Assembly: GCA_020073005.1 (NCBI GenBank)
Contig: JAIQFX010000005.1
Location: 42,380 to 106,379, forward strand
DNA: 64,000 nt
From: Terriglobia bacterium
Lineage (GTDB): Bacteria; Acidobacteriota; Vicinamibacteria; Vicinamibacterales; CAVVIG01
Reading direction: 5' to 3'
Shown: one piece after another, positions 7,121 through 17,093 of the stretch
Layout of the letters: each line of letters starts with the position of its first letter
Numbering within the stretch: the first letter of the stretch is position 1
Notes under the pieces: model-generated
Told to the model about the DNA's origin: nothing
Seen by the model: only the letters and a program-made list of their open reading frames with translations
The model's database searches: none
Translations under genes and position numbers: made by a program

Positions 7121-8260
7121 ATGGCGACCGTCGAGAAGCCCAAAGCGGGACTCGAAGACACCGTCGCGACTTCGTCCGCGATCTGCTACCTCGACGGCGA
7201 TCGCGGCGTCCTCGCGTACTGCGGCTACGACATCCACGATCTCGCGCAGAAGGCGACGTTCGAGGAGGTGTGCTACCTCCTGTGGCATCGCCGCCTGCCG
7301 ACGCGCGCGGAGCTCGGCGATCTGCAGTCGCAGCTGGCGGCCGCGCGGCCGCTGCCCGAGGCGATCCTGCGGCTGATGAAGACGCTGCCGGCGGGCAACG
7401 GGATGGATCTGCTGCGGACGCTGACGTCGGCGCTCGGGCACTATGATCCCGACGCGGCGGATCAGTCGCCGCAGGCGAACGACCGCAAAGCCGTCCGCCT
7501 GACGGCGCAGATCGGATCGCTTGTCGCGACGCTCGGGCGGATGAACGCGGGCGGCGGACCGATTGCGCCGGATCCCGTGCTCGGCCACGCGGCGAACTTC
7601 CTCTACATGCTGACGGGCGAGCGGCCGGGTGGTCTCCAGACCCGCGCGTTCGACGTCGCGCTGATCCTGCACGCCGATCACGAGCTGAACGCGTCGACGT
7701 TCGCCGCTCGCGTCGCGGCCGCCACGCTCACCGACATCCACTCGACGATCGTCGGCGCCATCGGCGCGCTCAAGGGGCCGCTGCACGGCGGGGCGAACGC
7801 CGACGTCATGAAGCTGCTGCTCGAGGTCGGCGCCGACGCGAGCCCGGACAAGGCGGAAGAAGTCGTCCGCGCGAAGCTCGCGCGGAAGGAAAAGATTCCG
7901 GGCTTCGGCCATCGCGTGTATCACACCGAGGATCCGCGCGCCACGCACCTGCGCCAGATGTCGAAGGACCTCGGGCAGCGCGCCGGCCAGCCCGGCTGGT
8001 TCGCGATGTCACAGCGCATCGAACAGCTGGTCAAGACCGAGAAGAAGCTGTACGCCAACGTCGACTTCTATTCGGCCTCGACGTACTACGTGCTGGGCAT
8101 CGCCGTCGATCTGTTCACGCCGATCTTCGCCGTCAGCCGCATCTCCGGCTGGACCGCGCACGTCCTCGAGCAGTACGCCAACAACCGCCTGATTCGTCCG
8201 CGCGCCGAATACGTCGGTCCCGAGTACCCGCAGCGCTACATCCCCGTGGAAGCACGTTAG
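7121..8260 (+). CDS. gltA: Citrate synthase (short, hexameric-type family)
   Basis: Condenses acetyl-CoA and oxaloacetate to citrate, the entry step of the TCA cycle; 2-methylcitrate synthase activity cannot be excluded. The 379-residue length matches the short bacterial/archaeal subfamily. Catalytic residues are visible: His in LILHADHELNAS, His in IPGFGHRVYHTEDPRA and Asp in ANVDFYSASTYY; the substrate loop GPLHGGANADVM is intact. The ATG is preceded by TAGGAG. Three bases separate its stop from lepA, so the two share a transcript. Confidence 0.95.
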   Translation: MATVEKPKAGLEDTVATSSAICYLDGDRGVLAYCGYDIHDLAQKATFEEVCYLLWHRRLPTRAELGDLQSQLAAARPLPEAILRLMKTLPAGNGMDLLRTLTSALGHYDPDAADQSPQANDRKAVRLTAQIGSLVATLGRMNAGGGPIAPDPVLGHAANFLYMLTGERPGGLQTRAFDVALILHADHELNASTFAARVAAATLTDIHSTIVGAIGALKGPLHGGANADVMKLLLEVGADASPDKAEEVVRAKLARKEKIPGFGHRVYHTEDPRATHLRQMSKDLGQRAGQPGWFAMSQRIEQLVKTEKKLYANVDFYSASTYYVLGIAVDLFTPIFAVSRISGWTAHVLEQYANNRLIRPRAEYVGPEYPQRYIPVEAR

Positions 8261-8263
8261 GCC

Positions 8264-10075
<1,812 letters not shown>

Positions 10076-10103
10076 AAGTGAAAACGGACAACTCAAAAGT
10101 GAA
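10076..10103. repeat. Heptamer array (AACTGAA type) at lepA-lepB junction
   Basis: Four 7-base units: AAGTGAA, AACGGAC, AACTCAA, AAGTGAA. The first unit contains the lepB GTG start and the array encodes the first nine or so residues of LepB (VKTDNSKVK). The unit type matches the arrays at 40623-40711 and 63169-63196. Confidence 0.82.
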
Positions 10104-10845
10104 GAGGCAGCAGGCTGAAGCGCCGAAGGCCGGCGCTGCGAACGCGACGACGTACCGCAAGTCGACGGTGCGCGAGTACTTCGAGTCGATCGTCATCGCC
10201 GTCATCCTGGCGCTGTTCATCCGGACGTTCGTCGTCCAGGCGTTCAAGATTCCCACGGGCTCGATGGAGAACAACCTGCTGATCGGCGATCATCTGCTGG
10301 TGAACAAGTTCGCGATGGGGCCGGCGGCGACCTCGCTCGAGCACGCGCTGCTGCCGGTGGAGAACATCAAGCGCGGCGACGTCCTGGTCTTCAAGTACCC
10401 GGTCGAGCCGGATCGCGACTTCATCAAGCGCGTCATCGGCCTGCCCGGCGAGACGCTCGAGCTGCGCGAGAAGAAGGTCTACATCAACGGCAAGCCGCTC
10501 GACGAGCCGTACGTCCACTTCCTGCAGGCGCCCAGCACGGGCGGCGAATTGTCGGAGGTGACGTCGTACGACGTGCGCGAGCGGTACGGCCCCGTGACGG
10601 TGCCCCCCAACCAGTACTTCATGATGGGCGACAACCGCGACAACTCGCAGGACAGCCGCTACTGGGGCTTCATGCCGCGCGAGAACGTCAAAGGCAAGGC
10701 GCTCGTGATCTACTGGTCATACGAATCGGAGCGCGAGGACTACCTGGACGAGAGCACGGGCGCGACGCTCAAGGGGCTGGCGTCGGTGTTCGCCCACTTC
10801 TTCACGCGCACGCGCTGGGATCGGATGTTCCACCAGATTCATTAG
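10078..10845 (+). CDS. lepB: Signal peptidase I (LepB)
   Basis: Membrane serine protease that removes signal peptides from Sec-exported proteins. 255 residues; one membrane segment about 36-54, then the catalytic nucleophile Ser62 in IPTGSMENNLLIGD, the general base Lys117 in DFIKRVIGLPGE and the conserved box GDNRDNSQDSRYWGF. The GTG start is three bases after the lepA stop; a second GTG six codons later is possible. The lepA-lepB order is common in bacteria. The N-terminal residues are encoded by a heptamer repeat array, and the tail before the membrane helix is Lys/Ala-rich and poorly conserved. Confidence 0.95.
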   Translation: MKTDNSKVKRQQAEAPKAGAANATTYRKSTVREYFESIVIAVILALFIRTFVVQAFKIPTGSMENNLLIGDHLLVNKFAMGPAATSLEHALLPVENIKRGDVLVFKYPVEPDRDFIKRVIGLPGETLELREKKVYINGKPLDEPYVHFLQAPSTGGELSEVTSYDVRERYGPVTVPPNQYFMMGDNRDNSQDSRYWGFMPRENVKGKALVIYWSYESEREDYLDESTGATLKGLASVFAHFFTRTRWDRMFHQIH

Positions 10846-10885
10846 CGGGTTCAAGCTTCAGCGTTCCCGTTCACGAGAGCCGGAT

Positions 10886-11254
10886 GTGATCAAGACCATC
10901 GTCAAACTCGCGATCGTGGCCGTGATCGCCAACGCCGCCTGGCATGCCTTCGTGCCGTACTCCGCGCATTTCAAGTTCAAGGACGCGGTCGAAGCGGCCT
11001 CGCAGTACGGGTCCGAGAAACCCGACGATGAGCTGCGGGCGAAGGTCCTGGAGATCGCGGCCGAGCACGACGTGCCGCTCACGCCCGAAGGATTCACGCT
11101 GAGGCGTGACTTGAAGCACACGATCATCGACGGGTCCTACGTGCAGCCCATCGAGATCTTTCCTGGGTTTTCGTATCCCTACACGTTCACGTGGCACACC
11201 GACACGTTCGCCCTGCAGCCGCCGAAGGTCGACGACCTACTCGCGCCGAAGTAG
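10886..11254 (+). CDS. Small membrane-anchored or secreted protein, function unknown
   Basis: 122 residues. An N-terminal hydrophobic segment (IVKLAIVAVIANAAWHAFV, about 4-23) looks like an uncleaved anchor or signal; the rest is soluble (KFKDAVEAASQY, then AEHDVPLTPEGFTLRRDL) and ends in a YPYTFTWH block. The layout is like DUF4845-type small proteins that often follow lepB, but the match is not certain. GTG start with weak ribosome binding (GAGAGCCGGAT). The 40 bases after lepB contain TTCAAGC, TTCAGCG, TTCCCGT, a possible weak heptamer array. Its last 18 bases overlap the end of the convergent cyclodeaminase gene. Confidence 0.65.
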   Translation: MIKTIVKLAIVAVIANAAWHAFVPYSAHFKFKDAVEAASQYGSEKPDDELRAKVLEIAAEHDVPLTPEGFTLRRDLKHTIIDGSYVQPIEIFPGFSYPYTFTWHTDTFALQPPKVDDLLAPK

Positions 11255-11866
11255 GGACTCCGCCCGCTCGGCGCTGACGGCCGCGGCGGCCGCGAGCCGC
11301 GCGCGCTCCGCGCGAGCGCTCTCCGCGTACGGCGCATCCGATACGCTGCCGAGATTGATGTCGACGTTGAGGCCCGCGCCGTACAGTCCCGCGCGCAGCA
11401 GCGCCACGGCGACGCCGGCGTCGCTGGCCGCGGCGCCGTGCCCGCACGCGGCGACGGTCTCCGCGTGTTCGAGCGTGCGCGCCGAGAGACGCATGACGCC
11501 GAGCGGAGTGTCGGTCGCTGCGCGCAGCGCCCGCTGGATCGCCGCCTTGCGCGCCTGCTGTTCGTCCGGCGACGCCTTCGGCAGTTTGTAGGCGGCGACC
11601 ACCTGGTCGTACGCGGCGGTGTCCGCGTCGATGGCGTCCATCAGCTGCCGGCGAAGCTCGCCGAGCGCCGCGGCCGCGCCCGTCAGCGCGGCGCGCTCGT
11701 CGCCGGACCCGCTGCGCGTTGTCGGCAGGCTCGCCACCATCTGCAACAACGAGGCGCCGACGGCCGACGCGAGCGCGGACGCGGATCCACCGCCGGGCGT
11801 CGGGTCCGACGAAGCGAACGCCGCGATCAGATCCCGCACGGAACGATCAACGAGCATGACAGACAC
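11237..11866 (-). CDS. Formimidoyltetrahydrofolate cyclodeaminase-like protein
   Basis: FTCD_C-family protein that would convert 5-formimidoyl-THF to 5,10-methenyl-THF and ammonia, closing the formimino-transfer branch of histidine breakdown. 209 residues, the usual size for a free-standing cyclodeaminase. Signature blocks: FASSDPTPGGGSASALASAVG near 18-38, AALTGAAAALGELRRQLMDAIDADTAAYDQV, PLGVMRLSARTLEHA and the C-terminal GLNVDINLGSVSD. Its start overlaps the hutI stop by 20 bases, which supports a histidine-degradation role. hutH and hutU are not in the window. Confidence 0.88.
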   Translation of the reverse strand: MSVMLVDRSVRDLIAAFASSDPTPGGGSASALASAVGASLLQMVASLPTTRSGSGDERAALTGAAAALGELRRQLMDAIDADTAAYDQVVAAYKLPKASPDEQQARKAAIQRALRAATDTPLGVMRLSARTLEHAETVAACGHGAAASDAGVAVALLRAGLYGAGLNVDINLGSVSDAPYAESARAERARLAAAAAVSAERAESLLRRE

Positions 11867-13097
11867 GTCCTCTCTTGACGACCGCGCGGATGGGCTCGGC
11901 GCCGACGCGGATCAGATCCACGGCGGGACCGTCGACGATGACGGCGTCCATGAGCTTGCCGGGCTCGAGGCTGCCCGCGCGATCCTGCCGGTCGAGCGCG
12001 TACGCCGCGTTGATGGTCGCGCCGACCAGCGCTTCCTCGAACGTGAGGCCCATCGTGAAGCAGGCGAGCGCCATCGCGAACGGCATCGACGGCGAGAAGC
12101 CGCCGCCCGGATTGACGTCGGTGGCGAGCGCGACGGCGACGCCGCGATCCATCAGCATCCGCGCCGGCGCGGAGCGGCCGAGCTTCAGATAGAAGGACGC
12201 GATCGGCAGGAGCGTCGCGACGACGCCGGCCCCGGCCAGGCCGTCGGCGCCCGCCTCGTCGACGAAGATCAAGTGATCGGCCGAGCGCACGCGCAGGTCG
12301 GCCGCGACCCGCGATCCGCCGCTGCGCCCCAGCTCGTCGGCGTGGATGCGCAGCTTCAGGCCAGCCTCGCGCGCGGCGCCGAGGATTTCGCGCGATTCCT
12401 CGGGCGTGAAGACGCCCGTCTCACAGAAGACGTCGCACCACTCCGCGAGTCGCTCGCGCGCGACAGCGGGAATCATGTCGCGGATCACCAGATCGACGTA
12501 CGCCCGCCGACGGTCGCGGTACTCGACGGGCACTTCATGCGCGCCCATGAACGTCGGCGACACGTCGATCGCGTGATCGGCCGCGATCGTCCGCAGGACC
12601 CGCAACATCTTGATCTCGTCGGCCGTCGTCAGGCCGTAGCCGCTCTTGGCTTCGCACGTCGTGGTTCCGCAGCGCAGCATCTCGTCGAGCCGGGCCCGCG
12701 TCGCGTCCGCGAGCTCGGCTTCGGTCGCCGCGCGCGTGGCGGTGACGGAGGACACGATGCCGCCGCCGTCGGCGGCGATGTCGGCGTAGGTCGCGCCCGC
12801 GAGGCGGCGGCGCAGCTCGTCGCGGCGATCGCCCGCGAAGATCACGTGCGTGTGCGCGTCGACGAAGCCCGGCACGACCGCGCCGCCATTGGCGTCGACC
12901 ATGACGGCCGTGTCCGTCAGCGTGCCGTCGCGCCGCCAGTCGGCGTCGCTGCCGACGAACACGATGATGCCGTCGCGCGCGGCCACGACGGCGCGTGACC
13001 GCGAACCGGCGTCGGCCTGCCGCCGGCCGATGCGCGGCGCCGGACCCTCGCAGGTCAGGACTTCAGAGGTGTTGCGGATGAGGAAGTCGGCGAGCAC
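11847..13097 (-). CDS. hutI: Imidazolonepropionase (HutI)
   Basis: Hydrolyses 4-imidazolone-5-propionate to N-formimino-L-glutamate in the histidine utilisation pathway; metal-dependent amidohydrolase superfamily. 416 residues. Metal and substrate motifs: PGFVDAHTHVIFAGDRRDE near 75-95, TTCEAKSGYGLT, MGAHEVPVEY, HADELGRSGG and LATDVNPGGGFSPSMP. All expected ligands are present. It overlaps the cyclodeaminase gene downstream; only these two hut-type genes are here. Confidence 0.95.
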   Translation of the reverse strand: MLADFLIRNTSEVLTCEGPAPRIGRRQADAGSRSRAVVAARDGIIVFVGSDADWRRDGTLTDTAVMVDANGGAVVPGFVDAHTHVIFAGDRRDELRRRLAGATYADIAADGGGIVSSVTATRAATEAELADATRARLDEMLRCGTTTCEAKSGYGLTTADEIKMLRVLRTIAADHAIDVSPTFMGAHEVPVEYRDRRRAYVDLVIRDMIPAVARERLAEWCDVFCETGVFTPEESREILGAAREAGLKLRIHADELGRSGGSRVAADLRVRSADHLIFVDEAGADGLAGAGVVATLLPIASFYLKLGRSAPARMLMDRGVAVALATDVNPGGGFSPSMPFAMALACFTMGLTFEEALVGATINAAYALDRQDRAGSLEPGKLMDAVIVDGPAVDLIRVGAEPIRAVVKRGRVCHAR

Positions 13098-13114
13098 GAA
13101 GACATTGTAGATGG

Positions 13115-13390
13115 TTACAGCAGCGCCCTGATCCGTTCGGCGGTGACGCCGGCGATCGCGACGCGCTTTTCCCGGCTGCGCTCGCCGCTGAGGATGCGCA
13201 CGGCGCGCCTGGGCACGCGCAGCGTCTCGGCGAAGAAGTCGATCAGCGCGTCGTTGGCGGCGCCTTCAACCGGAGGCGCGGCCAGACGGACGACGAGGGA
13301 CTCGCCGCGGACGCCGGTGCACTCGGATTTCTTTGCGCGGGGAATGACGCGGACGGCGAGCTCGACGCCGTCCGCGTTTTCCTTGATCAA
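13115..13390 (-). CDS. DUF167 (YggU-type) protein
   Basis: 91-residue protein of the DUF167/UPF0235 family, conserved but of unclear function. Core: LAVRVIPRAKKSECTGV, LVVRLAAPPVEGAANDALIDFFAETLRV and SGERSREKRVAI. It must start at TTG (MIKENADG): the frame is closed by the divIVA stop only 21 bases upstream and holds no ATG or GTG between. It follows divIVA on the same strand, as often found near yggS and the division genes. Confidence 0.88.
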   Translation of the reverse strand: MIKENADGVELAVRVIPRAKKSECTGVRGESLVVRLAAPPVEGAANDALIDFFAETLRVPRRAVRILSGERSREKRVAIAGVTAERIRALL

Positions 13391-13411
13391 TGGACAGGCG
13401 CGGGCCCGGCG

Positions 13412-13960
13412 TCAGCCGAGCCGGCGCGCCTCGAGCGACTCCGGCGATTCGTGCGCCGCGTCGGCGTGACGCGGCCGGTGGAAGAGGATCTTCTCCTCGC
13501 GCTCGCGCGCTTCCTGCTCGCGCACGAACTCGAGCGTGTTGCGCAGTGTCTGGATCGTCGATTCGATGGACGTCTCGACGTCGCGGCGCTTCAGTTTCAG
13601 CCCGTCGATCTCGCGCTGGACGTCTTCGAGCCGCGACTGCGTCTTCTCGAGCAACAGGTCCGATCGGCTTTCGGCGTCGCGGATGATTCGCCGCGCTTCC
13701 TGTTCGGCGCCGGCCTTGATGTCCTCCGAGATCCGCTGCGCGGTCGTCAGCGTGTTCTGGAGATTGCGCTCGTGCTCGCGATGCTCGTTGAGCACCGCCT
13801 CCATCCGCATCAGATCCTGGCGGAGCCGATCCGTTTCGAGCAGGGCCTGCTCGTAGTCCTCGGCGACGGCCGCCAGAAAGGTGGCGACTTCGACGCGATC
13901 GAAGCCCCGGAAGGCGAGCCGGAAGCGCTGCTGGCGAAGGTCGAGTGGGCTGACATTCAT
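13412..13960 (-). CDS. DivIVA domain protein
   Basis: Coiled-coil scaffold of the DivIVA/GpsB group, which binds negatively curved membrane and guides division or polar growth. 182 residues. The N-terminal lipid-binding motif is clear (SPLDLRQQRFRLAFRGFDRVEV, residues 4-25), followed by continuous heptad coiled coil to about 160 (LLETDRLRQDL, LQNTLTTAQRISEDIKAGAE, LLLEKTQSRLEDVQREIDG) and a disordered tail. The order yggS, divIVA, DUF167 matches the usual layout. The ribosome-binding site is displayed in the loop of a 7-bp hairpin next to the ATG. Confidence 0.92.
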   Translation of the reverse strand: MNVSPLDLRQQRFRLAFRGFDRVEVATFLAAVAEDYEQALLETDRLRQDLMRMEAVLNEHREHERNLQNTLTTAQRISEDIKAGAEQEARRIIRDAESRSDLLLEKTQSRLEDVQREIDGLKLKRRDVETSIESTIQTLRNTLEFVREQEAREREEKILFHRPRHADAAHESPESLEARRLG

Positions 13961-13961
13961 A

Positions 13962-13982
13962 GTGAGCGTTCTCCCCGCTCAC
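13962..13982 (-). promoter_or_regulatory. Hairpin presenting the divIVA ribosome-binding site in its loop
   Basis: On the minus strand the sequence GTGAGCG, GGGAGAA, CGCTCAC is followed by T and the divIVA ATG. The two outer blocks are exact complements, so the GGGAGAA ribosome-binding sequence is exactly the seven-base loop. It could help or limit initiation depending on stem stability; this is inference. Confidence 0.5.
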
Positions 13983-14029
13983 GTGTATCGGACGCAGCCT
14001 GTCCGTGCAATAGCCCGCAGGAGTGTGCG

Positions 14030-14728
14030 CTACCGGGCCCCGAAAATGGCCGTCCCGACCCGGACGATGGTGGCGCCTTCCTCGATGGCAATTTCGAAAT
14101 CGTGGCTCATTCCCATCGACAATTCCGTAAGCATCGAGGGGCTGACCCCGCGCGCCAGGAGGCGGTCGCGAACGGCGCGCAGCGCCCGGAAATACGGGCG
14201 TGCCGCCTCGGGATCCTCGACCGCCGGCGGGATCGCCATGAGGCCGACGATGGCGACGGCGCGGGCCTGGGCGCCCGCCGCGAAGATCCCGGGCAGCTCT
14301 TCTTCGCGCGCTCCGAACTTGGTGATCTCGCCCGCGAGGTCCACCTGGACCAGTACCTCGAGCCTGCGTCCCGCAGTCACAGCCGCATCGTCCAGGAGCG
14401 GGACCAACGCCTCGCCGTCGACCGACTGCACGACGTCGAAGCGCGCGCCGGCCTTCTTCGCTTTGTTCGACTGGAGATGACCGACCAGATGCCACCGGAT
14501 GGGCAAACCGGCGGTCCGGTCCATTTTCTGCAGCGCTTCCTGGACTTTGTTCTCGCCGAACTCGGTCTGTCCGGCGTCGGCGGCCGCGCGCACCGCATCG
14601 GCGGGGAAGGTTTTGGAGATGGCGACGAGCCGGACGGAGGCGGGATCGCGATCCGCCCGGCTGGCGGCACGCGCGACGCGCGCGCGAACGTCGGCCAACC
14701 GGGAGCGGATCGTCGACGCGTCGGACAT
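14030..14728 (-). CDS. yggS: YggS/PROSC family pyridoxal-phosphate homeostasis protein
   Basis: PLP-binding protein (COG0325) that buffers free PLP; no enzymatic reaction is known. 232 residues, family length. The PLP lysine is Lys39 in LVAISKTFP; further family blocks FGENKVQEALQKM, IRWHLVGHLQSNKAKK, VQSVDG and LSMGMSHDFEIAIEEGATIVRVGTAIFG. I chose the ATG giving MSDASTIRSRLADV; there is no strong ribosome-binding site before it. It heads the yggS-divIVA-DUF167 group. Confidence 0.94.
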   Translation of the reverse strand: MSDASTIRSRLADVRARVARAASRADRDPASVRLVAISKTFPADAVRAAADAGQTEFGENKVQEALQKMDRTAGLPIRWHLVGHLQSNKAKKAGARFDVVQSVDGEALVPLLDDAAVTAGRRLEVLVQVDLAGEITKFGAREEELPGIFAAGAQARAVAIVGLMAIPPAVEDPEAARPYFRALRAVRDRLLARGVSPSMLTELSMGMSHDFEIAIEEGATIVRVGTAIFGAR

Positions 14729-14781
14729 TGTTGACAGCGCTGCGGTGCTCGAAGACTCGCTCCTCGCGCAGGTCGCGGGCG

Positions 14782-15756
14782 CTACTTCTTCAGCGTACCC
14801 AGAATGCCCTTCGCCGTCGCCGCGTTCGGGCCGGTCGGCGCCAGCTTGAGATACGTCTCGAATTCCGTCGCCGCGCCGGCGAGGTTGCCCTCGTTCACCA
14901 GCGCCATGCCGAGCTGATAGTGCGCCTCGGCGTGTTCCGGCTTCGCCGCGATCGTCGCCTCGAACTGCTTCTTCGCCTCGGCGATCTTGCCCGCGTTCCA
15001 GAGAATGACGCCCTGGTTGAACATCGCGTCGGCGTTGCCGCCGCCCAGCGCGCCCGGCGCGCTGCCGGCGATCTCGGCCGCCTTGGCGCTCGCGACCTGC
15101 GCCTGATCGAACTTGCGCGTCGCGTTGTAGATGTTGGCGAGCCCGCTGTACGCTTCGCCGTAGTCGGGCTTGATCTCGATCGCCTTCTTGTACGCCGCCT
15201 CGGCCTTGTCGTAATCCTTCTTCTGCGATTCCGAGTAGGCGATGTTGTAGTAGCAGTCGAAGCACTTCTCGTTCAGTTCGGCCGCGTGCGTGAACTTCGC
15301 GATCGCCTCATCGTGATTGTTGGCGCGGCTCGCCGCCACGCCCTCTTCGAACGTCTTCTTCAGCTCGGCATTCTTCGCCGCCGCTTCAGGAGACGCGCCG
15401 CCGCCCGCGCCCGCGCCGATGATGAGATTGGCGGCCGCCGGTCCCGCGATCCTCACGTTGACCGACACGACGTTGGACGGGATCTTGTCCTTCTCGGCGA
15501 CGACCTTGTACGCGCCGGGCGACAGGCCGATCTGGACGAACTCGCCCTTCTTGTCGGACTTCGTTTCGAAATGTCGGGAGCTGCCTTCGGCGTCGATCTT
15601 GATGACCGCGCCATCGACAGGTTTGCCGGACGCGTCCCGGACCGTTCCCCGCACCATCCCGGTGGACTGCGCGGCGGCGGGCAACGCGATCGCCAGCGCG
15701 AGCGCCGCGGCGCACGCCACCAGCCACAGCTGCCGGCCGTTCAATCGGCGGACCAT
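14782..15756 (-). CDS. Secreted TPR protein with carboxypeptidase-regulatory-like domain
   Basis: 324 residues. Signal peptide with hydrophobic core LWLVACAAALALAIAL and cleavage after PAAAQS; an Ig-like carboxypeptidase regulatory domain (MVRGTVRDASGKPVDGAVI, LSPGAYKVVAEKD), then about five TPRs from residue 120 to the end (KCFDCYYNIAYSESQKKDY, YGEAYSGLANIYNATRKF, HAEAHYQLGMALVNEGNL). Expected in the periplasm as a protein-protein scaffold; function unknown. The start was set at the ATG preceded by AGGAGG with 5-base spacing; an in-frame ATG 33 bases upstream is less likely. Domain order Peg-TPR is common in Acidobacteriota. Confidence 0.88.
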   Translation of the reverse strand: MVRRLNGRQLWLVACAAALALAIALPAAAQSTGMVRGTVRDASGKPVDGAVIKIDAEGSSRHFETKSDKKGEFVQIGLSPGAYKVVAEKDKIPSNVVSVNVRIAGPAAANLIIGAGAGGGASPEAAAKNAELKKTFEEGVAASRANNHDEAIAKFTHAAELNEKCFDCYYNIAYSESQKKDYDKAEAAYKKAIEIKPDYGEAYSGLANIYNATRKFDQAQVASAKAAEIAGSAPGALGGGNADAMFNQGVILWNAGKIAEAKKQFEATIAAKPEHAEAHYQLGMALVNEGNLAGAATEFETYLKLAPTGPNAATAKGILGTLKK

Positions 15757-15804
15757 GGAATCCTCCTGAAGCATGAGAGCAACTTTCACGCAAGGAATAG
15801 TTTA

Positions 15805-15822
15805 CCCCCGTTCGCGCGGGGG
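15805..15822 (-). terminator. Possible hairpin terminator after the ABC permease
   Basis: Stem CCCCCG / CGGGGG with a 6-base loop, five bases past the permease stop on the minus strand, followed by TAAACTATT rather than a proper U-run. Weak evidence; it may instead be a transcript-end stabiliser. Confidence 0.3.
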
Positions 15823-15827
15823 AGGAA

Positions 15828-17093
15828 CTACTGGTAGTGCAGCGCCCGCACGGGGTCGAGGCGGGCCGCCTTCGTCGCGGGGTAGACGCCGAAGACGAGG
15901 CCGATCAAGACGGAGACAGAGAAAGACAGCAGCAGCGACCCGCTGGTCACGATCGTCGACCAGCCCGCGAAACTCGCGATGAGCCGCGACATGGCGACGC
16001 CCATCGCCAGGCCGATCGTCCCGCCCGCGACGGCAATCAGCGTCGTTTCCATCACGAACTGGCGGATGATGTCGGTCTGCCGCGCGCCGATCGCGCGGCG
16101 CAGACCGATCTCGGGTGTGCGCTCGAGAACGCTCGCCAGCATGATGTTCATGATGCCGATGCCGCCGACGAGCAGCGAGATCGACGCGAGCGCGACCATC
16201 ACGATATCGAAGATGCGCTTCGTCCGCTGCTGCTCCGCGAGCAGCTCCGCGGGCACGACGAGCGCGTAGTCGTCGGCGCCGCGGTGCGACGTGGCGAGGA
16301 TGCCGCGCACGGTGGCGGCGGCCGCGGTCACGTCGGCGTCCGGCTTCACGCGCAGATAGACGCCGTCGATCTCGTCGCGCATCGACGAGTAGTTGTCCTC
16401 GAGCCGGAACATCGCCGCGCCCGTCGGCACGTAGATCACGTTGTTGCGATCCTGCGCCGGCAATCCGGACGAATCGGTCTGCGCGACCGCCTGCGCGCCC
16501 GCGGCGCCGATGACGCGGAACCACTGCTCGTTGACCTTGACGAAGCGGCCGACCGGATCGTCGAGCCCGAACAGATTCGTGCGCGCCGCGTCGCCGAGCA
16601 CGCAGACGGCCTCGGAGCGCGCGCTTTCTTCATTCGTGAAGAACCGGCCGATCGACACGCGCAGGCCGCCGATGTACGCGTAGTTGGGATCGACGCCGAA
16701 CACGGCCGGCATGTCCGCCTGCGGCTTCGGCACGAGCTTGCTCGGCGTGAAACGCTTGCGCGGCGTGAGCGAGTCCAGCCCCGCCACCGTCGCCTGCATC
16801 GCGCGCACGTCGTGGAACGTCAGTCCGGGCGACTGCTGCCGCACCTTGGCCCAGACGCTGCGGTCGGTCGACTCCCTCGCCTCGACGATCAGGTTGTGGA
16901 CGCCGAGGTCTTCGATGAACGCCATCACCTGCTGCTGCGCGCCCGCGCCGATCGACAGCATCGACAGCACGGCCGCGACGCCGAAGATCATCCCGAGCAT
17001 CGTGAGGAACGACCGCAGCTTGTGCAGGAGGAGATTGTCGAGACTGCGGCGGAGATCCGGCAGCCACGCGTTCGCGCGCGTGACGGCCTTCAT
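15828..17093 (-). CDS. ABC transporter permease, MacB/FtsX type
   Basis: 421-residue inner-membrane protein: N-terminal membrane helix (FLTMLGMIFGVAAVLSMLSI, about 29-48), large periplasmic MacB_PCD domain about 60-285, then three helices in the FtsX domain (IVMVALASISLLVGGIGIMN, TTLIAVAGGTIGLAMGVAMS, LLLSFSVSVLIGLVFGVYPA) and the usual end ATKAARLDPVRALHYQ. This is the permease half only; no ATPase gene is in the window. It is the last gene of a tightly overlapping group with three membrane-fusion proteins, so it should form a tripartite export system with an ATPase and outer-membrane channel encoded elsewhere. Confidence 0.92.
   Translation of the reverse strand: MKAVTRANAWLPDLRRSLDNLLLHKLRSFLTMLGMIFGVAAVLSMLSIGAGAQQQVMAFIEDLGVHNLIVEARESTDRSVWAKVRQQSPGLTFHDVRAMQATVAGLDSLTPRKRFTPSKLVPKPQADMPAVFGVDPNYAYIGGLRVSIGRFFTNEESARSEAVCVLGDAARTNLFGLDDPVGRFVKVNEQWFRVIGAAGAQAVAQTDSSGLPAQDRNNVIYVPTGAAMFRLEDNYSSMRDEIDGVYLRVKPDADVTAAAATVRGILATSHRGADDYALVVPAELLAEQQRTKRIFDIVMVALASISLLVGGIGIMNIMLASVLERTPEIGLRRAIGARQTDIIRQFVMETTLIAVAGGTIGLAMGVAMSRLIASFAGWSTIVTSGSLLLSFSVSVLIGLVFGVYPATKAARLDPVRALHYQ

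Noticed and set aside
10850..10873. TTCAAGC, TTCAGCG, TTCCCGT as a twelfth heptamer array
   Set aside because: Only three loosely matching units; could be chance, so mentioned only in the neighbouring gene entry.
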